In this document: positions 23,201 to 35,048 of the stretch, piece after piece
How positions within the stretch are numbered: position 1 is the stretch's first letter
How the letters are laid out: each line of letters begins with the position of its first letter
Origin: Podocnemis expansa
Lineage: Eukaryota > Chordata > Testudines > Podocnemididae
Assembly: GCA_007922195.1 (NCBI GenBank)
Contig: ML682005.1
Location: 34,060,167-34,124,166 of the forward strand
Reading direction: 5' to 3'
Length of the DNA stretch: 64,000 bases
Translations under genes and position numbers: made by a program
The notes under the pieces: generated by a model
Databases searched by the model: none
What the model was told of the DNA's origin: nothing
Seen by the model: the letters and a program-made list of their open reading frames with translations, nothing else

Positions 23201-24514
23201 TAAAAGTTCTGTATGCTACACTCAGACTCATGCTTGCCAGTGAGGAAGCATTACCCCTTTGGGGTGCCCAGGAAATAGTGCATGATTTCCCAGAAATCTG
23301 GGTGGGGGCTCAAGCCGGTTAGTGGAGCTACATTATTTGGAAATCAATAGATATAGAATCTGGCCCTTGGTTCTGCCATCTCACCCTGGCAGAAGGGTTA
23401 CATTATGGCCAGACCACAAGCCAGAGCCCAGGAGTGAGCATATTCTCCCCAGCTGGAGCTGCCTGAGCTGGTCGCGCCAGCCCCTCTTTCCCTCCACCCT
23501 TCTTTGCCAGGGAGCTGGCCTAGCCAGTCCATCTCCCCCATTGCCAACCCCTCAACATGGAAAACATGAAGGTCAGTGGTATGCAGGGAAGCACCAAAGA
23601 TATTGTACCTATTGACATGTAAAGTGTCAATCGGGACCTGTGAAGGCACCATGTTTTCCCTAGTTTCCCCAAAGAAGGGAAGTCACTGTCTATCCTCCAT
23701 CTTTCTGGGAAACATTTGGCTGCCAGCTGGACTACATTTTACATCTTTCCATTTACTCTCACAGTACTGCAGTCCCTGATTTGTCTGTTCCTTTGTTCTT
23801 TATTTAAAAATCCTGTTCATTAACTACTTTCTGCTGCCTTCTGTGCTTTGCTATCCCCACTCCCATTCTCAATCCCCTACGTTTATTGGATTGTAATGGT
23901 CTATAAGTCTAGGGCTGGTTCTGAGGTATACTATAACCTTCAGTCTATCCAACACTGAAATGCATCCCAAATGTGAATGCAATGTGCCAACTGCTTAAGA
24001 CCACATTGGAATATTACAACACATCGGGTCGATGTGAAAAGAAAGACTCACTGACAATACCACCTAGTGTGAGTGTGTGTCAAGCTTCCACCTCACCGTG
24101 TGATGGTCTGTCCTTTTCTTGTCTCAGGCTGCCTCCAGCCAAGTCATATTTTCAAATCTAACCTTTTCAGGCTACGTATAAAAGGGGAAGTTTGCAGGAT
24201 TAATCTGGGAGTCAGGCTTTCTTCCTTGGGTCAGACGTACTTGGTTCCTACTCATGTACCTTCAGAGTCATCTCCTAGCTAGGTTTCCCACTGATGGACA
24301 CACTTTTTACAGTTATCCCTATCTAGGAACAGACCTTCACTAGGTGGCAATCCAGGCCTCAGTGGGAGGCAACTCAGTATTGCCCCCTGGAGTTAGCTGC
24401 CTCCCTCAATCACTTCCTACAAGTCCCCCCTTCCACCAGCTAAAGTAAAGTATTAAAGATAGAGAGCCTAACCTTCAGAGAGGCACAGGCTCCTTCTTTG
24501 TTGGTTTGATAAAG
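23201..24514. other. Non-coding stretch
   Basis: No gene supported. The part at 23,200-23,400 runs on from the tandem array with a sequence ending 'ggcagaagggttaca' that might be the end of an LTR, but borders and a polyadenylation signal are lacking. Confidence 0.4.
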
Positions 24515-24700
24515 CCATCATCATCAGCCATTGATGGATCTATCCTCCATGAGCTTATCTAGTTCTTTTTTGAACACCGTTATAGTCTTAGCCTTTCTCT
24601 GGCAAGCAGTTCCATAGGCTGATGCTGTGTTGTAATGAAAATTATGGAGTACCTTACTAGTTTTGCCCTCACCTCTTTTCTCATTTGCTTCAGAAGTAAT
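24515..24700 (-). mobile_element. CR1 LINE 3' fragment
   Basis: On the plus strand the order 'ccattgatggatctatcct', 'catgagcttatctagttc', 'ttttgaacaccgttatag', 'tcttagcct', 'ctctggcaagcagttcca' and 'aggctgatgctgtgttgt' is that of the reversed CR1 3' coding end and untranslated region. No intact coding is left. Confidence 0.75.
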
Positions 24701-26399
24701 CTGTAGGAAGGAAGCTGTAGCAGTTATGCTCCTGTGATTACAGAAAGCAGCAAAATCATGTCCTTCAGCAGCACACTTATGTGAAGAGATTTCGGTAACT
24801 TCCATAAAAAATTAACTAAAATGCTGCTCTTGTCTCTGACTTGGCAGGATACTCCATTACCAACAGGAACACCATTCCAGTGGTAAGATAGGAGCAATAC
24901 CACAGAGACAGTAGACGAGATGCAAAAGAACCCTGGAAGAGCTTTCCTTGGCATATATACAAGCAGTCATGAGCATATGGATTTTCTTAGGCAAGGGAGG
25001 ATTGGGTTCTTAGGCAGGATGAGGCATTCTTGCAACTGGAGACCTCCTGGGCAATAGGGGTGCACACAAAAGAAATAGGATTATAGATTCATAGACCTAA
25101 GCCGACTGGTAGGAGAATGCTTTTAGGAACCACCTACCACCAAAACTGTTTCTCCTGTATTTGAATGGACACCAGAGTATCCTCCTCCTTCAGTGGATGC
25201 TGAGGTAGTGAATCCTGGCTTCCCACCTTTTGGTGAGGAGCATGCTGGAAGCCAGCACCATTTCCTCTTCAGTAATCCAAGAGCCCTTTTGGGGTTCCTT
25301 TGGGAGGTGGAATGGTGAGCCAGGTCCAATCCCTGTAGCCAGGCTTCTGTTCAGCCTCCAAAACTCATGCGAGAATATCCTTGCATGTCTTCCCACCCAC
25401 TTCCCCCACTATATTCCACAGCCCCTCCCTTGTCATGGCAAGGGAGAGGGGATGGAATATGACTTCATTTTTTCCATTAGTTCCTGCTACAAATCATATG
25501 TTCAATGAATGGATGTAAAGATAAGTTACTGTTCACTTCATTTGTGTGTGTACTTTGTTTTCTGGGACTGTTGATTTCTTAATAGTGTAGTGCCATGAAA
25601 ATGCAAACAGTTTAAACTTTCACACAATTCTTTCCCTATCCCTGTCCAGGAATTTTCTGTTTTTAATGTATTTCCTTTTAAATGGTTCATGACAGTGAAG
25701 TAAGCTGTGCAATAACTGAATACCAGAATAAGAAACGGAAGACACATTAAGTAAAACATCTTAATGGCTTTGTTAATTATTTAAGTGATAATACAGACAA
25801 GGCTAAATTAATACTGAAGATATCTGACACTGTGCAGTGCTTTCACAGTCTCTTCTGACCCACCCCCACCAAAAAGTTATCACTGGAAACCATGGGAGCA
25901 TTCATGCCAAGGGAGAAATCAAGGATAGACCTAATAAGTGCTTTCAGCAACAGCATCAAGGAAACATGAGGAAGAAGAGACTGAAGTCCCTCTTAAACCC
26001 TTGCAGATTTAAACCACCAACAAAACTTCAACAGTTCTTGAGTGCTCCCTTTAAGGTATCTAGAAACAGACTAGTTAACATATAACAAAAACATTGTTCA
26101 ATGATTCTCCTAAGGCAACTGTGTTCAGCAAAACCCTGGCCAAAGGCGACCCTGTCCCAATTTTTAGGTAGTACATTCACACCCACTGCATGACATTGAA
26201 ACCCAACAAGGTGCCACACAACAGAAGTATGTGGCAATGTTCTACTGAGCGTTTCCATTGGCACCATAGCATCACAATAGTGTTTCTCAGCCCCCTTGTT
26301 CCCAGTGCCCTATGGTACCTTTGGCTCCTCACTATTCTGTGATGTATGGGCACTGTAATGCTATGTGCCATCACTTCCTCTCCATATGGGAATGTAGCC
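24701..26399. other. Non-coding stretch
   Basis: No gene supported. A possible scrap of reversed CR1 tail (tagattcatagacctaag) lies near 25,085. The segment ending near 26,395 (ggaatgtagccatacccc) resembles the reversed end of a small MITE, but I found no left end. Confidence 0.45.
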
Positions 26400-27310
26400 A
26401 TACCCCCTTACTATGGCGCTCCTGCGGCAGCAGACACTCAAAGGAGAATTAGTATTTGGGCGGAGGGGTTCTGGCCGTTTCTGCAGTCCATGGGAGCTAG
26501 TCCTCAGGCAGGGCAGGGTGAATAGGCAGTGTCTAGTCCAAAGCAGGGCAAGGCAGGAGCATATGGATCCCAGCCCTTTGGCAAGGCAGGGTGAACCAGC
26601 AGTCTCTATGCCCAAACAGGGTAAAAAAAAAATAGTCTATGGCTCCAGGTAGGGGAAAGAGGCAAGCTATAGGTCTCAGAGGCTTTACAGGTTGAGATGA
26701 GGCAACAATCCCAGGGGTGGTGTAGGAAGAGGGTACAAGTCCACCCAATTCCACTGCATCTCAGCCCAGGTCTCTACTGGGGCAAAGTATTCTCTCACTG
26801 GGTCAGTGGTGCTTCAGCCAAAACTTGCTAGTGTGACTGCAGGACACAATACACCCACACAATAGACAACAACCCCTGGACTACATCGTTCCTCCCTTCC
26901 CTGGAGTACCTGGTTCTTAGGGTCATCCTCAGTCTCCTCAGGGTACTCAGCCAGGGGTAACATCCTCAGGTCCTCTCAGTTAGGGCAGATGGCAGCTCCT
27001 TTAGGTTACTCCTAGAGGGCAGCTCCTCTAGATCACTGGTGGGCAGCTCCAGTAGCTGCTCTGGGTAGCAGGCAGTTCACAGCTCACCAGCAGAGCCATA
27101 CTCCACCTGGTGCCAGGGTAGACGCAGTCATGGAGGGGGTGTCCTTCCTTTCTGGCAGCTCCCTCCAAACTAAGCTGGCTGTCACAAATTTTATACTTCC
27201 TGTCCCATCCCTTAATTTCTTGTAGGGGAGGCAGGGTTTTTTGGCTCTATCCACCAAGGTTCAGGCTGTTCCCCTCCATCTGTCTCTGACGGTAGCTATG
27301 CTTCCTTATT
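26400..27310 (-). mobile_element. GC-rich block, possible LTR in reverse orientation
   Basis: About 0.9 kb of moderately GC-rich sequence. Read on the minus strand, it has a TATAAAA box (aggaagtataaaatttg, about 27,190). Downstream lies a transcribed-like part with several CAGCTCC and GGAGCTGCC repeats on either strand. Style and order match the blocks at 16,715 and 55,290. There are no retroviral genes and the borders are unproven. It could alternatively be a degraded GC-rich DNA element. Confidence 0.3.
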
Positions 27311-28569
27311 ACAGGCATACAGCATCATTAATTTCACTGTCACATCAGGAATCAGAAGCTTTGCACACATGGGTGGGATTTGGTTGCCTGTCTAAGCTTT
27401 GAAAAACAGATCTATCCTGTGCTCACACAGTGGAAGTATTGTCTTGATCTAACACACATTGCACAAAGGACAGCATGCCATGATAATGTGAACTACATTA
27501 GCCACATTAGCATCCAGATTGGTCTGGAGGCAATGCCAATGAGCTTTCAGCTTCTCAAGGTGCCTTTCATCACCATTCTGTAGCTTCTCAGTAACTGTAT
27601 TCTCTTCTTCCTAGGTCAGCAATGTTGGAGTACGGTATCATGAGCAGAGGGAGGAGTGAGCATGTAAGGATCCCCAAAAATAAATATCAGTGCAGAAACA
27701 CCATACATACTCATGTTGCTTCAGGGAAATAAAGCCCTTTCTTTCTCTTTGCTATATTACTCTGGCCTCCAGAGCACCCTTGTCTCATGACCCTTTCTCT
27801 TATGTCCAACATTTGTATTCATGAACCACTCTCTGTGGTTCACTAAATCTTGCAGAATCAGCGAATAGTAACCTTTTCAGCTTACTTTCATTGTTCCCTT
27901 TTGGTGGGCAAAGTACAAGGATGGCCCCTGCACAGTTCTGAAATCCTGCTATAATGTCAGAGTCTTGGGTTATAGCAACCACTCATGGATATTTGACAGT
28001 ATTCATTGCAAACATGCACAATCACCACCTCAACAGTTACTTCTCAACCCCAAAACTGTTTTGTAGCTGAACAGTTTGGAAGCCAGCAACACCTGGCAGC
28101 TAGACTCTCTTGTTTTTATATTCATGTGGGTTTGCAAAAGACAATGACTTGGCACTGGATGACTGGTGAATGCTGCCTACACAGCTCTGTGAAAGTCTGT
28201 CTCCTCATTCTAAAGTTCTACAGCCACCAATCATCATACCAACATACCAAGGTGATGTAGTCCCGCCATACCGAGGTAGTCCAACAGGACCAGAGTAGTG
28301 GTCCACCCATAGGCATACCACAACAATACTGCAATGTAACACATTTCATTCCTTGGAACCAGAGTGGATTTTCATTCCCTCCTTTATGTTAGCTGTCTTT
28401 GCCACCTCAAATTTTTATGGACTTATTCCATCCATCCACTATCCAGTATTGCAGTTCATGAATATTTTCTAGGGAGCAGGAGCAGAACCACGTCATCAGA
28501 CACTTATTTCATGTCCTTAGGGCAGTTTGACAGAAGGGAGAAATGATTGAGCACTGGCATCAACAAATG
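27311..28569. other. Non-coding stretch
   Basis: No gene supported. An AATAAA at about 27,728 followed by a pyrimidine-rich segment was noted, but without an LTR context that I can define. Confidence 0.45.
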
Positions 28570-28830
28570 TGTGAAGGCAGTGTAGACTACCAGCAACATG
28601 CAGCAAGGCATTTCCCAGAGTATCTCCCATGCTGTACAGGATGACTTTTGCATATTGCCCCAGATATGGTAGCACTGCAATTATATGCCAAAAAGGGGTA
28701 GCATGAACACTTCCTCTGCCCAGTGTGTTCCCATGCCCAGCTCGGCAAAAGTAGACACCTAGCATGGATACATGCGTTAGCAGTACATGAAGAAGTACTC
28801 AGAGAAGGGTGCAAGTGTAGACACAGCTAG
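28570..28830. mobile_element. MITE fragment with reversed CTAGCTGTGTCTACACTT end
   Basis: The right end 'aagtgtagacacagctag' (to 28,830) is the reverse of the GGCTGTGTCTACA-type terminus seen at 59,964. A second 'agtgtagac' lies near 28,580. The left border is unclear. Short frames here are not credible genes. Confidence 0.35.
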
Positions 28831-30606
28831 AGTGCCATCATAACAGAACGATCACCAGGGCACATTCAAAACACACAGTATACACAATAATAATACCACT
28901 AACAATGAGGTTACAACAGACCCAGGAAAGAATGCTCTATCCAAGTCATCATAAGTCAAAGATAAATTTGGTATGATGGTGGGAAAGGAAGTGATGGGCA
29001 GACACTACACAACATATAACTCACAAAAATATGTTCACCATATACAACATATGCTCACAGAAATATAAGTTAGAAATCTTACAGCCTGGAGATAGTGATA
29101 CTACATAGCTTCCACTAAAACAAGAGTTAATACTAAATTTCATGTCAGCATTCAGATAATTAACTAATTTACATATTTCAGCCTGTAGGCCATCTATTTA
29201 ATGACTAGTGAATGCTATAAAAAAGATGACAAAAAATATCTGCTATAAATGGTACCTAAAGATCAAATGGTGATCTTTAACTTCATTGAGGGTAATAGAC
29301 GCAGCAGTGAGTAGCAATTTCTTTACTCTCACCAGTGGAGATGGTGTAATTGTTCAGAGGTCTCTGCAGACTGAACAAAAGGGCAAAGCAAAGGGTACAC
29401 CTGGGCCTCTGAAAAGCAGTGTCCTCATTTCTATTGAGAGCATTAGACATTTTCATTTCATATCGGTTCAGCTGTGAAGCAGCACAAAAGACATAAAAGA
29501 AGAGTAACAAGGTCTTGTAGGTAACAAGGTCTGTCAAGTATTGTCATTTAAAGAAATGTAAAGATTCTTGCAGGCCCTACAAGGCACTTTGGGATTTTCT
29601 TCAGTGATTTACCTCAAGAGAGAAATCCAGAAGGAACAGCTGCCAATGACACAGCAACTTTTTTAAAAAGGTTCAAAGTCCCAAAGGATCATATAACTAA
29701 ACCTCAGTGCAATAGTTTACTTTGCCTAGAGGAATCATATAAAGATTTATTTGCTTTGAAGAGAAATTCCTTAAAGGAGCAATGACACTCAAGATAATTT
29801 TACTTTATTTTTGGACGTTGGAAAGGGCCAGAGCCTGGAATGGCTAATCCCTTTAGGTCAGTAGTTTCAGGAAGACCCTTAAGTACTGTATCTAATGAGA
29901 TGAGAGCTGCCTAAATTAAAGAGGCCCTGCAGTTCAAGGAAGAGCCCAAGGTTTTTCATAACCGGAGAGACAAACTGAATTAAAGTTTTCCAAGTACCAT
30001 CCCACCAACCTGTAGTCAGTTCTAGTAAATAAGTTGCAATGTCAACATGCATGATATGCCTCTCACTGTCCCCAGTAACTGAAAACCATTTATGGAATCC
30101 TCCTTCCACCCTAATAGGCAAGTACTGAAAAAAATATTCTTATATAACAGATAATGCTTTAAATAAATTCTTTCCCCCTTGGAAATGTTGTTAAAATAAT
30201 GTGAACATATATGAATACAGTATCACAAGCAGACCCACTGTCACTGTATTTAGTCTCCGGTTTGAACAAAATAACTTTTCAGAGAACAACAGAATTTTTC
30301 ATGTCAGAAAACATTTCATTAAACATTAATTTTTGCAGAGGACATTTAAAAATTAGCTGATTGAGAAATTTTCCTCTGTGATTTAATCCATTTCCTTAGA
30401 TCCCTGTAGCTAAAGAACTGTTATCAACACAAACTCCACTCACATTGTAATAATACCTCAAGCTAAAAGGTACTTTTCAATTTAACGCAAATACAACGAA
30501 AGTTATTCTATATTAATTTTAATCTGAGCTCTACAAAATATAACCCATAAAATTACTGAGATCCTCAAGGTATTTTTGTTCTCAGATTGTGCCTTGCTGC
30601 CCTCTG
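28831..30606. other. Non-coding stretch
   Basis: AT-rich with no supported gene and no repeat I can name. Confidence 0.5.
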
Positions 30607-31240
30607 TCCCTCATAGGAACAAAGAACAAAGGACTGGAAGGGACATCCTGAGTCTGTCCCTTACTAATACAGGTAACACTAGAACAGCGGTCTGCAACCT
30701 CTGGCTCCAGAGCCGCATGTGGCTCTTTGGCTGCCCACTTGCGGCTCTAGGCTCCCCACCCCACCACCACCACCACCACCGGGGAACCTACGGGCAGTCC
30801 ACTCCTGGCCCCAGGTCCCCTGCAACCAGGGGACCCTGCAGTGGGGGTCTGCTTGTGGTTCTGGGCTTCCTCACCCTCCACCAGGGGATACTGTGGTAGG
30901 TACCCTGGCCCAGCTCCCAGCTTCCCCCACCAGGAAGCTACACCCATTCCGTCTCTCAAAACACTTGGTTATTGAAGGAATTTTTAAAAATGGCTCTTAT
31001 CTTTTGGGTTGCTGACCCCTGCACTAGAATATAATCCCGTTCATAAGTTTATCAAAAACTAGTTTGGTTGTTTGCACCCATTAATGCTGTTGGAAGGCAG
31101 TTTTAGAACCTCCTTCCTCTGATGGTTAAAACTTTTCCTGGTTATCTGGGTACAGCACTTCACCCTTGATGCCTCTACGTACATTATTCGATAATGGATG
31201 TCCTGGCCCAATTGATCAGTTAATGTATAGCAGAAGAAAA
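30607..31240 (-). mobile_element. CR1 LINE 3' fragment, split by a hAT insertion
   Basis: The left part, 30,607-30,684, shows the reversed CR1 tail (tcataggaac...gactggaagggacat). After the hAT at 30,685-31,021, the reversed CR1 resumes with 'cgttcataagtttatcaa', 'ttgtttgcacccattaatgc' and 'gttggaaggcagttttagaa'. Then follows 'cctctgatggttaaaactt'. The order is right for one CR1 copy broken by the insertion. Confidence 0.7.
30685..31021. mobile_element. hAT-type MITE with perfect 8-bp target duplication
   Basis: It is 337 bp. The left end is CAGCGGTCTGCAACC; the right end in reverse is CAGGGGTCAGCAACC. Both are versions of a well-known hAT terminus. Identical 8-bp duplications CACTAGAA lie at 30,677-30,684 and 31,022-31,029. 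The interior is GC-rich with a (CAC)n tract at about 30,760-30,780 and no transposase. It interrupts a reversed CR1 fragment. Confidence 0.85.
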
Positions 31241-31289
31241 CTCCTAGAGTTTTCCAAAGAGAGATGCTTCTTCAGTCTTTCATGCTGAT

Positions 31290-31512
31290 TTTAGTGGGAC
31301 CTAGACTGGCAGTAGGGTGTCATAGGCCAGTCTCGATCTACTAGAGATCAAGATGAACACTTAATATTAGAAGCCAGATTATCACACATTCATCTTTTGT
31401 GGGTTTATTACACTTTCCTCTGAAGCATTTGGTGCTGGTTACAGTCAGACAGAGGTTACTGGACTAAATGGATCTCTTCTCTGACCCAGTATGATAATTC
31501 CTATGGCACTAT
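31290..31512 (+). mobile_element. CR1-family 3' fragment
   Basis: The sequence 'cactttcctctgaagcat', 'ggtgctggttacagtcagac' and 'ggactaaatggatctcttc', then 'tgacccagtatgataattcc', follows the forward order of a common sauropsid CR1 3' end. It lies close to, but points opposite to, the reversed CR1 just before it, so it is a separate insertion. Confidence 0.7.
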
Positions 31513-33282
31513 GTAATATCCAAGGAGTTTTGTGACTTTTACCTTTGAAATGTAAATTGTCAATCATTTAAGTTTTACTCACCTCCTCAAATAAGCTGCC
31601 TAGATTCTGAAAGCCAAATTTTGACTGGGTCTGATGTTCTGGTCTTGCAGATTATAGGCTTTGTCTGTCACAACTGTCCTGCTGAGGACTGTGAGGGTAC
31701 AAAGATATAGCAAAAGTAGTCGTTCTTAGCATCATTGTGGCTGAATGGCTCTGGAGTAGTAAGTGTGACTCATTTAGGAAAGATACTTATGCCTCCTATG
31801 TTTTCCCCATTACTATCAAGTCAGAAGAGGAGGGGATGTGGTCATCACACCTCCAAACCTTGTCCTCTCCTCCACTGTCTAGCAACAAAGGCAACATACA
31901 GAGGAAGCACAGCAATTCTGTCTACCTTTGCGCAGGTGTGCCAAGAGAAAAAATGGAATCTCCCTTTACCCTGTCTCATAAATCTGAAATGATTATACAG
32001 ACAATAAATGACTTCATGTGCTGTACAAAGTTCAGACAAAGTAGTTCTCTGGTAAACAAAGGAGACAAAACTAGAATTTAAGTATTGTGGAAACCTGCTT
32101 GTTTGGGTCTCTGGTTTTTTGTTAAATATTTCTGTGTAATGTGTTCTGTGATTCCATATATGATGGCAGCTGGAATCTTGTCCAGCTTTTATGCCAGTGG
32201 AAACAAGAAAACTCTTTGAAGGCTTCCTTCCCCATAAACACTGCAATTCTGAAAAAGTTAATCATTTCAGTCATAGGCCTTATGAAACCCAGCCTGCTTC
32301 ATGTTGGAGTTTCTTCAGAAAAGTTGATGAGCCACAGCTTCTCTTTGTGTTGTCTCTGAACCAAGGGATGCCCTTTTCAACAGTCCAGTAACTAATTCAT
32401 AAAGCTAAGTTGGGATTTCCTGTTGAGGTTGGTGCTACTGCTGCTGTACCAGGGCTGAGTAGTCTCTCTCTCTCTCCTCCCCACCCAACCCGCATTTGAT
32501 ATGGAAATAACTAATTGCAATTACTTTTCTCTTATGATTATTGCCTTGCATGTACCTGCACTTTTCTCACTCTAATCATTTCCAGTAAAACTGGTTGTTA
32601 TTTTTATTATTGGAGTTCTTCAGAGTTTTCTATGTAAGTTCAACTTTGCAATTCTGCAGGGTGAAATAATTACACCAGGAAGTGAGAAAGTCCAGCATAC
32701 CAATACACTGCAGTCTAAAACCACTCTTCCAGAATACTGATGAAGATGAAGATAAACGTAAGGAAACAAATACGCCAATATTACATATTGCTGCAGTCCC
32801 CTTGGTGGGCTATATGATACTATTTCATGAATAAAGATGGAGTAAACTACATTTGTAGCATAATAAGAAAAGGTAATTAGTGCCATCTATTCACCACAGT
32901 TAGAATTTGACTAGAACAATTTGATTACTTTTATCACATTTTAAACTTTGAGTAAGATTTTCAGCTCTGTAATCTAGTTAGTGTTGAAGTGTGGAGAATA
33001 TAAGTCAGCTTCTCAATATGATTGATGAGTGTGTACTGTGCAGGATAGGACTTTGAAAAAAATGCCGAACTCATAATATAGACACTGTCTGTTTATTTTA
33101 AAGTAAATCTCTTCTAAATCAGTCTGAATCCTTCAACAAGACTAAAATATAAACTGAGGCCTCACCTCTGAACAAACAAGAAATGGAATATATAAAAGCT
33201 GCTGATAGTCAAGAAAAAAATGGTTTTGGTGTTGACCAAAATGGTTTAGTTCTATAATCTTTTCATTAGCCATTATTTGTAT
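31513..33282. other. Non-coding stretch
   Basis: No gene supported. A short (TC)n lies at about 32,464-32,476. The frames at 31,735-32,246 (up to 133 codons) have no recognised domain. Confidence 0.5.
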
Positions 33283-33372
33283 ATTTATATTATGATAATG
33301 CCCAGAAGTGCTACGCAGAATTGCAGCTCCACTGTGCTAGGTGCTGTACAAATGCTGAACTAAACAGAGAGA
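33283..33372 (+). mobile_element. MIR/L2-like SINE fragment
   Basis: The block 'gcagctccactgtgctagg' followed by 'tgctgtacaaatgctgaac' is the L2-like 3' region of an ancient amniote SINE (remembered form: ccattgtgctaggtgctgtacaaa). About 90 bases are recognisable. Confidence 0.65.
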
Positions 33373-33947
33373 AATTTTCTCAGATATGAAATCATTTTAT
33401 GAAGGTAAAATTAGAAGTTAAACATAGGGAATTAAAACTAAGGGTCAGAGCCTCATCTATTCAGTGTACTGGAACAATTTTTAGACTGGAGGTGCTGAGA
33501 AATCCTGAACCAAACTGTAAATCCTGTACATAACAGAAACCACTTCAAGCCAGGGAATGTGACAGCACCCAAAGAACTACTTGTCTCAGCATCTAGGCCA
33601 TCAATGGCCAAAATATTCATAGTGCAAGTGTTGTGGTGATTCTCCCTGGATTGGATAAATCAATTTTGTGGACCATGCACATAGATGGAATGGCAAAAAG
33701 ACTGCCATACACCTTAATATTTAGCTCAGAAAAATAAGGGCTCTTATTCCTTCAAATCCTATACAAAGAGCTCCAGATCACTTATCACAAAGAAAAGCAA
33801 CTAGTATGAGTTCATACAAAAATTTTTCAAACACACACTGAACTGTCTGATGCTGAATTGTGATTTTACTGAAGGGGAACTCAGAACTCCATATTTTAGG
33901 ATAATTTTTAAATGTCCATTGCACTCACAAGGTTTCACAACCTATTT
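33373..33947. other. Non-coding stretch
   Basis: No gene or repeat recognised. Confidence 0.5.
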
Positions 33948-34138
33948 CAGTAGTTTTCAATCCCCCCTCCCCCCCGACACGACACAGTTTAAAAAATCAT
34001 TCAGGCTCATGACTCAACAATCATATATTTGAGCAAGGCATTTAAGTCTTTTGGTGGTGGCATCAGGGGGTGCCGCAATCAGTACCTGAGGATCTGCAAC
34101 CCAGTATGGGGTCCTAACCCATAGTTTGAAAACCACTG
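33948..34138. mobile_element. hAT-like MITE, CAGTGGTTTTCAAAC ends
   Basis: The left end is CAGTAGTTTTCAATC. The right end in reverse is CAGTGGTTTTCAAACTATGG. It is 191 bp, non-coding, with a C-run near 33,962-33,976. I could not match the flanking 8-mers, so the target duplication has decayed or a border is off by some bases. Confidence 0.65.
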
Positions 34139-35048
34139 AATGTTGCTTACATTTAGTAATCTTAGTTTTGCCAAACTAGGGCCCAGTCTGACAAAACTAA
34201 GATTTCTGAATGTCAACATAATTTCTTCGTGTGGACAAGTAAGGTGATCTGACAACTAACTTTTATCATTTATCTTGCATGTTTCAATTTGGCTGGCACA
34301 CAAACATCTGAGAGCCAGATTCAATGGTTTATGTTCAGTGAAGTTAAGAGAGAATTTACAATTCGGCTCCTAACTCCCTGAATGTCACTACCTGTTCTCT
34401 ATATATAGTTTCACCCTACCAAAGTCTGGAGGTTGCTTGATTTACATACATCTCTTGACCAATAACTTGTAAGTAGGGAATGAGAGGTTTCAGGACCAGA
34501 CCTTTCTACCATAAAGTCCATCCTCCTCATATATGTACTCATCTACATCAAAGCAGTCTTGATAAAGGATAACCACAATTACCTTGCAATGGGGACTGAC
34601 ACCCATAAGCTGTGGTAACAGCAACTACACCTGTCATTCATACTGGTAATCAAAAGAAGGGAAAGAAATGTAAAGTTATAGAGCCATACCATTCACAATC
34701 ATCTCTCCTGTGGGTCAAAACAAATTCCAGATCCACCAGAAGCAACATATACAAAAACCTGATTCAGAAATACAGCTGAAAAAGCAAAAACAAAAAAAGA
34801 GAACAAGACCACACTGAAATAACAGTATTATTTAACTATTTATTTGCATGTGCCTCCTTCATTCTGTTTTTTTGGGAATGCATATTAGTATCATGGAATT
34901 ATCTATAACCGCTGTTGTTTACTATGATCTGCCTCCTCCTAATACTAGAAGGATATCGCACAGGCATAAGTTCCTGTTTACTGAATTTTTCGTTCCATGC
35001 TTTCAAGCTTTTGTTTCCAGAAAAACTGAAGTTTATATGAGAGAGAGA
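34139..35048. other. Non-coding stretch
   Basis: No gene supported. The frame at 34,848-35,117 overlaps the start of the old CR1, and only its last part (VNLTSVHGKVIE) is CR1-like. Confidence 0.5.

Noticed and set aside
22330..23400. Possible solo LTR enclosing the tandem arrays
   Set aside because: Candidate TG and CA ends can be picked, but flanking duplications do not match and there is no TATA/AATAAA pair with suitable spacing.
29283..29537. 84-codon minus-strand frame with a hydrophobic start, considered as a secreted peptide
   Set aside because: No recognisable homology, and it is not bounded by credible splice or promoter signals.
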